64,000 nt of DNA. Source: Butyricicoccus_B sp017886875. GTDB lineage: Bacteria > Bacillota > Clostridia > Oscillospirales > Butyricicoccaceae. Location of the stretch: contig OZ007036.1 of assembly GCA_963931655.1 (NCBI GenBank), positions 434,001-498,000 of the forward strand, read 5' to 3'. Below the pieces are notes generated by a model. It had not been told where the DNA came from. It did not search any database and was given only the letters and a program-made list of their open reading frames with translations. This document shows positions 43,997 through 52,801 of the stretch, piece after piece; position 1 is the first letter of the stretch, and every line of letters begins with the position of its first letter. The position numbers and the translations under genes were made by a program.

Positions 43997-44340
43997 CTGT
44001 TTTAATAGTTGGTGGTGCATATCAAGGTAAAAAAGAACTGGCTAAAAAACTTTTTAACTTAGATGATAATGATTTTATAGGTAAGGACAGCAAAGTAATA
44101 TACAACCTACATGAATATATAAAAACAAACAATATAACTGATGTATCTAATTTTGCTAATAGTCTAAAAGATAAAATTATTATATGTAATGAAATCGGTT
44201 GTGGAGTTATTCCGCTTGATAAAAAACTTGATGATTGGCGTGAAATTACTGGTCGTGTATGCTGTGAAATTGCAAATTTTGCTGATATAGTTATAAGAGT
44301 TACCGCTGGTGTTCCACAATTTATTAAAGGGAGGATATAA
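43993..44340 (+). CDS. Short CobU-like protein
   Basis: At 115 residues it keeps a P-loop-like GGAYQGKK (residues 7-14), where the Ser/Thr after Lys is replaced by Lys, and the CobU-type C-terminus REITGRVCCEIANFADIVIRVTAGVPQFIKG. The middle guanylyltransferase part with the His found in full CobU is missing. Overlaps cobS (ATGA) and sits before cobD. It could be a divergent kinase-only relative, or a regulatory partner; function not established. Confidence 0.6.
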   Translation: MTVLIVGGAYQGKKELAKKLFNLDDNDFIGKDSKVIYNLHEYIKTNNITDVSNFANSLKDKIIICNEIGCGVIPLDKKLDDWREITGRVCCEIANFADIVIRVTAGVPQFIKGRI

Positions 44341-44343
44341 CAA

Positions 44344-45387
44344 ATGCACCATGAACATGGTGGAAATATTTATAAATATGAAAATGATAACTTAATAGAT
44401 TTTTCTGCAAACATAAACCCTTATGGAATACCTCAATCCATTAAACAGGTTATGCATAATGCAATAGATTTATGTGTGCATTATCCAGAACCAAATGCAA
44501 ATAAGTTAAAACATGCACTTGCTGAAAAATACAACTTAAAAGCTGAAAATTTTTTCTGCTCAAATGGTGCGGCAGAAATTTTTTATAGACTTGCAAATGT
44601 TATAGAACCTAAGACAGCAATTATTACAGCTCCAACTTTTTCAGAATATGAACAAGCATTATCAAGTGTAAACTGTAATATAAAATATCATTTTTTATTA
44701 AAAGAAAATAATTTTAATCTTACAGATGATATTTTAAATGATTTAAATGATAATATAGATATTTGTATTTTATGTAATCCAAATAATCCAACAGGTAAAA
44801 TTATAAATACTGATTTAATGAATAAAATCATTAAAAAGTGTGATGAAAATAATATTTATTTAATTATAGACGAATGTTTTCTTGATTTTACAGGTAATGA
44901 AAAAGAACATTCTGTATTATATAATAAATCTAACAATTTGATTGTTATTAAGGCATTTACAAAAATGTATGCATTAGCGGGTGTACGTTTGGGCTTTTGT
45001 GTAAGTCATAATGTTAATTTAATAAATAATTTGTCTTATTTTGGTCAGCCTTGGAATACATCTGTTATTGCTCAACAAGCGGGATTAGCTGCATTAAAAT
45101 TAAACGATTATCCTAAACAAATAGCACAAAATATAAAGATTTTAAGGGACAAACTATATTTAGAACTTAAAAACTTAAATTTAACCGTTTTTTATGGTTA
45201 TGCAAACTATTTACTTTTTTACACTTCTGATTTTAATTTACATGAAAAGTTATTAAAAAATAATATTTTAATAAGAAATTGTGAAAATTATATTGGATTG
45301 TGTAAAGGTTACTATCGTATTGCAGTAAGGACAGAGAAAGAAAATAATAAACTAATTAAAGCCTTAAAGGAGGTTTTAAACTACTGA
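44344..45387 (+). CDS. cobD: Threonine-phosphate decarboxylase CobD
   Basis: A fold-type I PLP enzyme of 347 residues that makes (R)-1-amino-2-propanol phosphate, the B12 nucleotide-loop linker. Start HEHGGNIYKYENDNLIDFSANINPYG, then CNPNNPTGKII, LIIDECFLDF, and the PLP Lys in VIKAFTKMYALAGVRLGF. Overlaps cbiP by one base (TGATG). Confidence 0.93.
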   Translation: MHHEHGGNIYKYENDNLIDFSANINPYGIPQSIKQVMHNAIDLCVHYPEPNANKLKHALAEKYNLKAENFFCSNGAAEIFYRLANVIEPKTAIITAPTFSEYEQALSSVNCNIKYHFLLKENNFNLTDDILNDLNDNIDICILCNPNNPTGKIINTDLMNKIIKKCDENNIYLIIDECFLDFTGNEKEHSVLYNKSNNLIVIKAFTKMYALAGVRLGFCVSHNVNLINNLSYFGQPWNTSVIAQQAGLAALKLNDYPKQIAQNIKILRDKLYLELKNLNLTVFYGYANYLLFYTSDFNLHEKLLKNNILIRNCENYIGLCKGYYRIAVRTEKENNKLIKALKEVLNY

Positions 45388-46904
45388 TGGCAAAAGTTAT
45401 TATGGTGCAGGGTACAGCATCAAATGCGGGTAAGAGTGTATTAGTTGCTGCTCTTTGTCGTATTTTTAAACAAGATGGCTATAAAGTTGCACCATTTAAA
45501 TCGCAAAATATGGCTTTAAACTCTTTTATAACTGATGACGGTTTAGAAATGGGCAGAGCTCAAGTTATGCAAGCGGAAGCTTGTAATATAAATCCAGATG
45601 TACGAATGAACCCTATTTTATTAAAACCTACCAGTGATTGTGGCTCTCAAGTAATTTTAAATGGAAAATCCATAGGAAACAAAACCGCAAAAGAATATTT
45701 TAAAAACAAATCTGCTTTAAAACCATTTATAAAACAAACTTTTAATTCACTTGCTAATGATTTTGATATTATTGTTATTGAAGGTGCAGGAAGTCCAGCT
45801 GAAATAAATTTAAAACAAGATGATATTGTAAATATGGGTATGGCAAAACTTGCAAATGCACCTGTTTTACTGGTTGGCGATATTGATAGAGGTGGTGTAT
45901 TTGCGTCACTTTATGGAACAGTTAAATTGTTGGAACAAGATGAACAAGATAGAATTTGTGGTCTTATAATAAATAAATTTCGTGGTGACAAAGAAATTCT
46001 TTCTTCTGGTCTTGATATGCTTGAAGATTTAACAAAAAAACCAGTTTTAGGTGTTGTACCATATATGTCGCTTGATATTGATGATGAAGATAGTTTATCT
46101 AGTCGATTAGATAACAAAAGCTTTGTTAACTTAATAAATATTGCAGCTATTAAATTACCACATATTTCAAATTTTACTGACTTTGACCCACTTTCAAGAA
46201 TAAATGGTGTTGGGCTTAATTATGTAGAGCGACCAGAGCAGCTTGAAAATGCAGATTTAATTATTATTGCTGGTACAAAGAATACAATAAGTGATTTAAA
46301 ATGGTTAAGAGAAAATGGTTTAGAAGCTCAAATACTTAAATGTCATGCTAGAAATATTCCTATTTTAGGAATATGTGGCGGCTATCAAATGATGGGACAG
46401 CTTATTTCTGATCCCGAAAACACCGAAGGTGGCGGGCAAATAAATGGTATAGGTCTTTTACCTGTAAAAACAGTATTTTGTAAAAATAAAACCACAACAC
46501 AGGCGACAGGTAATATTTTAAATATAGATGGCATTTTTTCATCACTTTCAGGCAAAAATACGATTGGATATGAAATTCATATGGGTGAAACTAAACTTTT
46601 AGAAGGTGCAAAACCATTTCAAATATTAAAACATGGCGAAATAGAAATTTTTGATGGCTGTTATAATAATAATGTTTATGGAACGTATTTGCATGGTATT
46701 TTTGATAACTCGGAAATAACATTAAGCCTAATAAATGCAATCGCTAAAAAGAAAAACATATCTATTGAAAATAATCATATAAACCTCTATGAATATAAGC
46801 AAATACAATATGATAAACTTGCAGATTTAGTTAGAAATTCACTGGATATAAATAAAATTTATTCTATTATGGAGGATTTTTCATGCAAAGAACAACAGGA
46901 TTAA
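45387..46904 (+). CDS. cbiP: Cobyric acid synthase CbiP/CobQ
   Basis: Amidates adenosylcobyrinate diamide at b, d, e and g. 505 residues: MVQGTASNAGKSVLVAALCR, FKSQNMALNSF, VIEGAGSPAEINL, GDIDRGGVFASLYGT, and the glutaminase Cys in LGICGGYQMMGQ; HGIFDN near the end. Overlaps cobO by 22 nt. Confidence 0.97.
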   Translation: MAKVIMVQGTASNAGKSVLVAALCRIFKQDGYKVAPFKSQNMALNSFITDDGLEMGRAQVMQAEACNINPDVRMNPILLKPTSDCGSQVILNGKSIGNKTAKEYFKNKSALKPFIKQTFNSLANDFDIIVIEGAGSPAEINLKQDDIVNMGMAKLANAPVLLVGDIDRGGVFASLYGTVKLLEQDEQDRICGLIINKFRGDKEILSSGLDMLEDLTKKPVLGVVPYMSLDIDDEDSLSSRLDNKSFVNLINIAAIKLPHISNFTDFDPLSRINGVGLNYVERPEQLENADLIIIAGTKNTISDLKWLRENGLEAQILKCHARNIPILGICGGYQMMGQLISDPENTEGGGQINGIGLLPVKTVFCKNKTTTQATGNILNIDGIFSSLSGKNTIGYEIHMGETKLLEGAKPFQILKHGEIEIFDGCYNNNVYGTYLHGIFDNSEITLSLINAIAKKKNISIENNHINLYEYKQIQYDKLADLVRNSLDINKIYSIMEDFSCKEQQD

Positions 46905-47416
46905 TCCATATTTATCATGGTGATGGCAAGGGAAAAACAACATCAGCTATGGGGCTTGCTCTTAGAAGTTTAGGGCATAACCATAAGGTTGTAATTGCTC
47001 AATTTTTAAAAGATGGCACATCTGGCGAATGTCGTATTCTTGCAAAATATGATAATTTAACTTTACTTGCGGCAAATCCATATTCAAAATTTACTTTTCA
47101 GATGATAGATGAAGAAAGAGAGCAAACTAAACAAAGTATAAACCGAATGTTTAATGCTGCAACAGAATTCTGTAAAAAAAATTCTGTTAATCTTTTAGTT
47201 TTAGATGAAATTTGTGCTGCAATAACAACAGGTATGATTAATGAGGATATTTTAATAAATTTTCTACAAAACAAACCAATCAACTTGGAAGTTGTTATAA
47301 CTGGTAGAAACCCATCAGAAAAATTGATTTCACTTGCGGATTATGTAACCGAAATGAGAAAACAAAAACACCCATTTGACCAAGGTATTGCTGCAAGAGA
47401 GGGAATAGAACAATGA
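46883..47416 (+). CDS. cobO: Corrinoid adenosyltransferase CobO/BtuR
   Basis: 177 residues. GLIHIYHGDGKGKTTSAMGLALR is the signature ATP-binding N-terminus; VLDEICAAITTGM and VVITGRNPSEKLISLADYVTEM follow. It attaches the 5'-deoxyadenosyl group to the corrinoid cobalt. Overlaps cbiC by ATGA-type junction. Confidence 0.96.
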   Translation: MQRTTGLIHIYHGDGKGKTTSAMGLALRSLGHNHKVVIAQFLKDGTSGECRILAKYDNLTLLAANPYSKFTFQMIDEEREQTKQSINRMFNAATEFCKKNSVNLLVLDEICAAITTGMINEDILINFLQNKPINLEVVITGRNPSEKLISLADYVTEMRKQKHPFDQGIAAREGIEQ

Positions 47417-48054
47417 GCTTTATTGTAAAACCATCAGAGATAGAAAAAAACAGTTTTGAAATTATAACAAAAGAACTAGGAAACCGAACTTTTCCAGATG
47501 GACAATCTGAGGTTGTAAAAAGAGTTATTCATACAACAGCCGATTTTGATTATGCAGATAATCTTTGCTTTTCAGAAAATGTTATAGAAAACGCTAAAAA
47601 TGCAATTTTAAACGGTGCAACTATAATCACTGATACAAATATGGCTCTTTCTGGTATAAATAAAAAAATACTTGCACAGTTTGGCGGTCAAGTTCGCTGT
47701 TTTATGGCAGATGAACAGGTAGCCAAAGAAGCTAAAGAACGTGGTGTTACAAGAGCGATTGTAAGTATGGAACATGCAGCAAAATTAAAAGAGCCTTTAA
47801 TTTTTGCTATTGGCAATGCTCCAACTGCACTTATACATTTATATGAGCTTATTAAACAGGGTGCTGTAAATCCTGCTTTAGTTATTGGTGTGCCTGTGGG
47901 TTTTGTAAATGTAGTAGAGTCAAAAGAGCTTTTTATAAACTCAAATATTCCGCATATAATCGCAAAAGGCAGAAAAGGTGGCAGTAATGTAGCCGCTGCT
48001 ATTATAAATGCTCTACTTTATCAGCTTGTAACAAGAGAGGGATTTGAGAAATGA
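47413..48054 (+). CDS. cbiC: Cobalt-precorrin-8 methylmutase CbiC
   Basis: 213 residues. CbiC moves the C11 methyl to C12. Visible blocks: VVKRVIHTTADFDYADNLCFS with the active His, TIITDTNMALSGINK, FAIGNAPTALIHLYEL and VIGVPVGFVNVVESKE. Its substrate requires CbiE/CbiT, which are not encoded here. Confidence 0.96.
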   Translation: MSFIVKPSEIEKNSFEIITKELGNRTFPDGQSEVVKRVIHTTADFDYADNLCFSENVIENAKNAILNGATIITDTNMALSGINKKILAQFGGQVRCFMADEQVAKEAKERGVTRAIVSMEHAAKLKEPLIFAIGNAPTALIHLYELIKQGAVNPALVIGVPVGFVNVVESKELFINSNIPHIIAKGRKGGSNVAAAIINALLYQLVTREGFEK

Positions 48055-48830
48055 ATAAAAAAGCGATAGCAGTTATAAGTTTTGGTACAACATATCCTAA
48101 AGCAAGACTTGCAATAGAGCGTATTGAAAACAGCTTAAAAGAAGCTTTTCCAGAATATGATTTTTATAGAGCATTTACATCTAAAATGGTTATAAATAAG
48201 ATTGAAAGAGAGGAAAATATTAAAATTCTTACTCCAGAGCAGCTTATGCAAAAGCTTTTAGATGATGGATATGAAGAAGTTTTATGTCAAAGTCTGCATA
48301 TAATGGCTGGTTTTGAATATGAAAAAATGCTTCATCAACTTTTCAAATTTGAAGATAAATTTAAAAAATTATCTATTGGTGTACCTATGCTGTTTAGTGA
48401 ATATGATTATGAGCATATTTGCTCAGAGCTTATGGAGCATATGCCAAAACTTGGACAAGATGAAGCGTATATTTATATGGGCCATGGTACAGAACATTTC
48501 GCAAATAGCGTATACAGTCAAGTTGAAAATATGTTTAGATATCTTGGAGCTGAAAATGTTTATGTAGGCACTGTTGAGGGGTTTCCAAATCTTGATTATG
48601 TTATAAAAAGACTTAATAAGCATAATATTAAAAAGGTAACTCTAGCACCTTTTATGATTGTAGCGGGTGACCATGCTCAGAATGATTTAGCAGGTGATGA
48701 AGAAGATAGCTGGAAATCTATACTTCAAAGCCAAGGTTATGAAACTAATGTAAATTTAATAGGTTTAGGCGATTTAGACTGTGTATGTGATTTATATTGT
48801 AGACATGCAAAAATGGCTTTGGAAAGATAA
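48051..48830 (+). CDS. cbiK: Anaerobic sirohydrochlorin cobaltochelatase CbiK
   Basis: 259 residues. CbiK inserts Co(II) into sirohydrochlorin early in the anaerobic route. AVISFGTTYPKARLAIERIE starts it, LCQSLHIMAGFEYEKML holds one metal His, YMGHGTEHFANSVYSQ the second; the end has IVAGDHAQNDLAGDEEDSW. Last gene of the run; a strong terminator follows directly. Confidence 0.96.
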   Translation: MNKKAIAVISFGTTYPKARLAIERIENSLKEAFPEYDFYRAFTSKMVINKIEREENIKILTPEQLMQKLLDDGYEEVLCQSLHIMAGFEYEKMLHQLFKFEDKFKKLSIGVPMLFSEYDYEHICSELMEHMPKLGQDEAYIYMGHGTEHFANSVYSQVENMFRYLGAENVYVGTVEGFPNLDYVIKRLNKHNIKKVTLAPFMIVAGDHAQNDLAGDEEDSWKSILQSQGYETNVNLIGLGDLDCVCDLYCRHAKMALER

Positions 48831-48858
48831 GAACGACAAAAAATTGTCGTTCTTTTTT
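48829..48858 (+). terminator. Terminator of the cobalamin operon
   Basis: AAGAACGACAA (48829-48839) pairs perfectly with TTGTCGTTCTT (48844-48854), loop AAAA, then TTTT. The 5' arm begins at the cbiK stop codon. Confidence 0.92.
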
Positions 48859-48924
48859 CGGCAAAACACACAAAAAAGATTATGTTTTTTCTCTGTTATA
48901 TGAAAAAATATTTGCCTTTAGGGG

Positions 48925-48952
48925 TTGAAAAATTTTGGTCAAATGATAAAAT
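48925..48952 (+). promoter_or_regulatory. Candidate promoter of the purine-degradation cluster
   Basis: TTGAAA (48925-48930) and TAAAAT (48947-48952), 16-nt spacer. An inverted repeat, AGGGGTTGAA at 48920-48929 with TTCAACCTTTT at about 48976-48986, spans it and could be an operator. No known regulator site is recognised. Confidence 0.5.
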
Positions 48953-49006
48953 AAACTCAACAGATAGCTTTAAGCTTCAACCTTTTAAACCAAGGAGAGA
49001 TTTATA

Positions 49007-50191
49007 ATGGATAAAATCAAATGGGTAGCAAATACCATGCCTAAAACTGATGACTTACAACTTTCGGTCATGAGCTTAGAGAATGTAGATAAAGCTAGAG
49101 CGTTTCATAAAAGTTTTCCTCAATATAGTGTAACACCTCTTGCAAACCTTAATAATATGGCTGAATTTCTAGGGCTTAAATCTCTTTTTGTAAAAGATGA
49201 AAGTTATCGCTTTGGGCTTAATGCATTTAAAGTGCTTGGCGGTTCGTTTGCAATGGCTCGTTATATTGCAGAACAGCTTGGCAAAGATGTTTCACAAGTT
49301 GATTATAATTATCTTACAAGCGATAAGCTAAAAAATGAATTTGGTAGAGCAACATTTTTTACTGCAACTGATGGTAATCATGGTCGTGGTGTTGCTTGGG
49401 CTGCAAACCGTCTAGGACAAAAAGCGGTTGTGCTTATGCCTAAAGGCACAGTTAAATCCCGCTTTGATAATATAGCAAAAGAGGGTGCTGATGTTACAAT
49501 AGAAGATGTAAACTATGATGAATGTGTTCGTAAGGCTAACCAAATGGCAGAACAAACCGAACATGGTGTTATGGTTCAAGACACAGCTTGGGACGGTTAC
49601 GAAAAAATACCTGCTTGGATTATGCAAGGTTACGGCACAATGGCAAGTGAAGCCGCAGAACAAATAACAGATAGACCAACACATATTTTTATACAAGCTG
49701 GTGTTGGCAGTCTTGCAGGTGCTGTTCAAGGCTATTTTGCAAATCTCTATAAAGACAATCCACCAAAAGTAATTGTTATGGAGGCTCAAGCAGCCGATTG
49801 TTTATATCAAAGTGCAAAAGCGGGTGATGGTAAAATCCGCTTTGTAGATGGTGACTTAAATACTATAATGGCAGGACTTGCTTGTGGTGAGCCTAATACA
49901 ATATCCTTTGATATACTAAAAAATCATTCAGCATTTTTTGTATCTTGTCCTGATTGGGTATCTGAAAAAGGAATGAGAATGCTTGCTGCTCCTATTAAGG
50001 GAGATGTGCAAGTTACATCTGGTGAATCAGGTGCTGTTGGCATGGGACTTATCTATACTCTAATGAAAAATCCTGAATATAAGGAACTAAAAAATGCAAT
50101 AGGTCTTGATGAAAATAGTTCAGTTCTCATGTTTTCAACTGAAGGAGATACTGACCCAGAAAATTATAAAAAAATCGTTTGGGGCGAATAA
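49007..50191 (+). CDS. ygeX: Diaminopropionate ammonia-lyase
   Basis: A 394-residue fold-type II PLP enzyme. It cleaves 2,3-diaminopropionate to pyruvate and two ammonia. The segment RFGLNAFKVLGGSFAMA holds the PLP Lys; FFTATDGNHGRGVAWAANRLG and ESGAVGMGLIYTLM are conserved. First gene of a ygeX-ygeY-ygeW run with close spacing, a set found in anaerobic purine-degradation clusters. In that setting it probably yields pyruvate from the purine carbon skeleton. Good AAGGAGAG site. Confidence 0.94.
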   Translation: MDKIKWVANTMPKTDDLQLSVMSLENVDKARAFHKSFPQYSVTPLANLNNMAEFLGLKSLFVKDESYRFGLNAFKVLGGSFAMARYIAEQLGKDVSQVDYNYLTSDKLKNEFGRATFFTATDGNHGRGVAWAANRLGQKAVVLMPKGTVKSRFDNIAKEGADVTIEDVNYDECVRKANQMAEQTEHGVMVQDTAWDGYEKIPAWIMQGYGTMASEAAEQITDRPTHIFIQAGVGSLAGAVQGYFANLYKDNPPKVIVMEAQAADCLYQSAKAGDGKIRFVDGDLNTIMAGLACGEPNTISFDILKNHSAFFVSCPDWVSEKGMRMLAAPIKGDVQVTSGESGAVGMGLIYTLMKNPEYKELKNAIGLDENSSVLMFSTEGDTDPENYKKIVWGE

Positions 50192-50208
50192 TTAAGGAGG
50201 CATTACAA

Positions 50209-51519
50209 ATGGATTTTCAACTAATTCACAAGACAGCAGAAAACTACAAAGATGATATGACACGTTTTTTACGTGACCTAGTAAAAATTCCAGGTGAAAG
50301 TGCAGAAGAAAAAGGGCATATAATGCGTATTAAAGAGGAGATGGAAAAACTCGGCTTTGATAAAGTGGAAATTGACCCTATGGGTAATGTACTTGGATTT
50401 ATGGGTAGCGGTAAAACACTTATAGGATATGATGCACACATTGACACTGTAGGTATAGGAAATCGTGATAACTGGGAGTTTGACCCATACGAAGGTTATG
50501 AAACTGATGAGGAAATAGGCGGACGTGGCACATCTGACCAGTTAGGCGGTATTGTTTCTGCTGTATATGGTGCTAAGATTATGAAAGACCTTGGTATGCT
50601 AGATGATAGATATCAGGTGCTTGTAACTGGTACAGTACAAGAAGAAGATTGTGACGGTTTATGTTGGCAGTATATTATAAATGAAGATAAGATTAGACCA
50701 GAATTTGTTGTATCTACTGAACCAACTGATGGCGGTATCTATCGTGGTCAACGTGGACGTATTGAAATCCGTGTTGATGTAAAAGGTGTTTCTTGTCATG
50801 GTTCAGCTCCAGAACGTGGTGATAATGCTATTTATAAAATGGCTGATATTCTTCAAGATGTTCGTTCACTAAATGAAAATGATGCTGAGGACGCTACCGA
50901 AGTTAAAGGTCTTGTTAAGATGCTTGACAAGAAATACAATACTGAATGGAAAGAAGCTCGTTTTCTTGGCAGAGGTACAGTTACTGTTTCCGAGATTTTC
51001 TATACATCGCCTAGCCGTTGTGCTGTGGCTGATGGCTGCTCAGTATCACTTGACCGACGTATGACAGCAGGTGAAACATGGCAAAGCTGCCTTGATGAAA
51101 TTAGAGCATTACCATCTGTCAAAAAATATGGTGATGATGTAAAGGTTTCTATGTATGAATATGCTCGTCCATCTTGGACTGGTCTTACATATCCAATAGA
51201 ATGTTATTTCCCTACATGGGTAATTCCAGAAGACCATAAAGTTACAAAAGCTCTTGAAAAGGCTTATCATGGCTTGTATGGTGATGAACGTGTGGGCTGC
51301 ACAGTGACAGAAGAAATGCGTAAAGCTAGACCTCTCACAGATAAATGGACTTTTTCAACAAATGGCGTATCTATTATGGGTAGAAATGGTATCCCATGCA
51401 TTGGTTTTGGTCCAGGTGCAGAAGCCCAAGCTCATGCCCCAAATGAGCATACTTGGAAAATTGATTTAGTACGTTGTGCAGCAGTTTATGCCGCTTTACC
51501 TCAGACATATTGTGAATAA
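50209..51519 (+). CDS. ygeY: YgeY-type M20 metallo-hydrolase
   Basis: A 436-residue M20-family hydrolase related to acetylornithine deacetylase. Metal ligands lie in LIGYDAHIDTVGIG, GRGTSDQLGGIV, VQEEDCDGLCW and the late GFGPGAEAQAHAPNEH. A dimerisation domain is in between. Substrate is not established; next to ygeX and ygeW it may hydrolyse a ureido or amide intermediate of purine breakdown. ATG 50209 follows AAGGAGG; the in-frame Met at 50179 is inside ygeX. Confidence 0.9.
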   Translation: MDFQLIHKTAENYKDDMTRFLRDLVKIPGESAEEKGHIMRIKEEMEKLGFDKVEIDPMGNVLGFMGSGKTLIGYDAHIDTVGIGNRDNWEFDPYEGYETDEEIGGRGTSDQLGGIVSAVYGAKIMKDLGMLDDRYQVLVTGTVQEEDCDGLCWQYIINEDKIRPEFVVSTEPTDGGIYRGQRGRIEIRVDVKGVSCHGSAPERGDNAIYKMADILQDVRSLNENDAEDATEVKGLVKMLDKKYNTEWKEARFLGRGTVTVSEIFYTSPSRCAVADGCSVSLDRRMTAGETWQSCLDEIRALPSVKKYGDDVKVSMYEYARPSWTGLTYPIECYFPTWVIPEDHKVTKALEKAYHGLYGDERVGCTVTEEMRKARPLTDKWTFSTNGVSIMGRNGIPCIGFGPGAEAQAHAPNEHTWKIDLVRCAAVYAALPQTYCE

Positions 51520-51533
51520 GGAGAATAATTATT

Positions 51534-52730
51534 ATGGACGCAAAATTACAACAGTACATTGACAAACTAAATGCTCTTAATTTTAAAGAAATGTATGAAA
51601 ATGATTTCTTTCTAACATGGGAAAAAACAGATGATGAAATAGAAGCTGTATTTACAGTTGCAGACGCTCTGCGTTATATGCGTGAAAATAATATTTCCAC
51701 TAAGATTTTTGAATCTGGTCTAGGTATTAGCTTATTTAGAGATAATTCAACTCGTACACGTTTTTCATTTGCCTCAGCTTGTAATCTTTTAGGTCTTGAA
51801 GTTCAAGATTTAGACGAAGGTAAAAGCCAAATTGCTCACGGTGAAACCGTTCGTGAAACTGCCAATATGATTTCATTTATGGCTGATGTTATCGGTATTC
51901 GTGATGATATGTATATTGGTAAGGGTAATGCTTATATGCATGAAGTTGTAAATGCAGTTACAGAAGGACACAAAGACGGTGTTTTAGAACAAAAACCAAC
52001 ACTTGTTAATTTACAATGTGATATAGACCACCCAACTCAATGTATGGCTGATATGCTACATATAATTCATCATTTTGGCGGTGTAGAAAATCTAAAGGGT
52101 AAAAAGGTAGCTATGACTTGGGCATATTCTCCATCTTATGGTAAACCTCTCTCTGTTCCACAGGGTGTTATTGGTTTATTTACCCGCTTTGGTATGGACG
52201 TTGTACTTGCTCACCCAGAGGGCTACGAAGTAATGCCAGAAGTAGAAGAAGTTGCAAAGAAAAATGCTGAAGCTACTGGTGGTACATTTACAAAGACAAA
52301 TTCTATGGAAGAAGCATTCAAAGATGCTGATATTGTATATCCAAAGAGTTGGGCACCATTTGCAGCTATGGAGAAACGCACAAATCTATATGCTGAGGGT
52401 GATAGCGAAGGTATTAAGGCTCTTGAAAAAGAACTGCTTGCACAAAATGCAGAACATAAAGATTGGTGCTGTACTGAAGAAATGATGTCTAAAACTAAGG
52501 ACGGAAAAGCATTATATTTACACTGCTTACCAGCAGATATAAACGGTGTATCATGCGAACAGGGCGAAGTTGAAGCATCTGTATTTGACCGTTATCGTGT
52601 TCCACTATATAAAGAAGCATCATTCAAGCCATATATTATAGCTGCTATGATTTTCCTTGCAAAATGTGAAAATCCTCAAGAGATGATTAAAAAACTAGCC
52701 GAAAAAGCAAAAGAACGTCAAATGAAATAA
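51534..52730 (+). CDS. ygeW: Knotted carbamoyltransferase YgeW
   Basis: 398 residues of the aspartate/ornithine carbamoyltransferase fold. The carbamoyl-phosphate loop is LFRDNSTRTRFSFASACN; the extended EGKSQIAHGETVRETANMIS and DIDHPTQCMADMLHI match the YgeW subgroup, whose natural substrate is unproven. Near the C-terminus are YLHCLPADINGVSCEQGEVE. Together with the carbamate kinase next door it may release carbamoyl phosphate from a ureido compound in the catabolic direction. Confidence 0.95.
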   Translation: MDAKLQQYIDKLNALNFKEMYENDFFLTWEKTDDEIEAVFTVADALRYMRENNISTKIFESGLGISLFRDNSTRTRFSFASACNLLGLEVQDLDEGKSQIAHGETVRETANMISFMADVIGIRDDMYIGKGNAYMHEVVNAVTEGHKDGVLEQKPTLVNLQCDIDHPTQCMADMLHIIHHFGGVENLKGKKVAMTWAYSPSYGKPLSVPQGVIGLFTRFGMDVVLAHPEGYEVMPEVEEVAKKNAEATGGTFTKTNSMEEAFKDADIVYPKSWAPFAAMEKRTNLYAEGDSEGIKALEKELLAQNAEHKDWCCTEEMMSKTKDGKALYLHCLPADINGVSCEQGEVEASVFDRYRVPLYKEASFKPYIIAAMIFLAKCENPQEMIKKLAEKAKERQMK

Positions 52731-52749
52731 AAAACAATATATAATATAG

Positions 52750-52780
52750 AAGCGGGGTTATAAGCTGCCCCGCTTTTGTA
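52750..52780 (+). terminator. Hairpin between ygeW and the carbamate kinase gene
   Basis: AAGCGGGG (52750-52757) pairs with CCCCGCTT (52768-52775), followed by TTG. The short T tract suggests partial termination or a processing stem that sets the ratio of the two products. Confidence 0.55.
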
Positions 52781-52801
52781 CTTTCAAGGAGATGAGAGAT
52801 T

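Noticed and set aside
28976..48830. cbiE or cbiT hidden as a fusion in another gene
   Set aside because: cbiD, cbiG, cbiC and the methylase genes have ordinary lengths and no extra methylase domain; none found.
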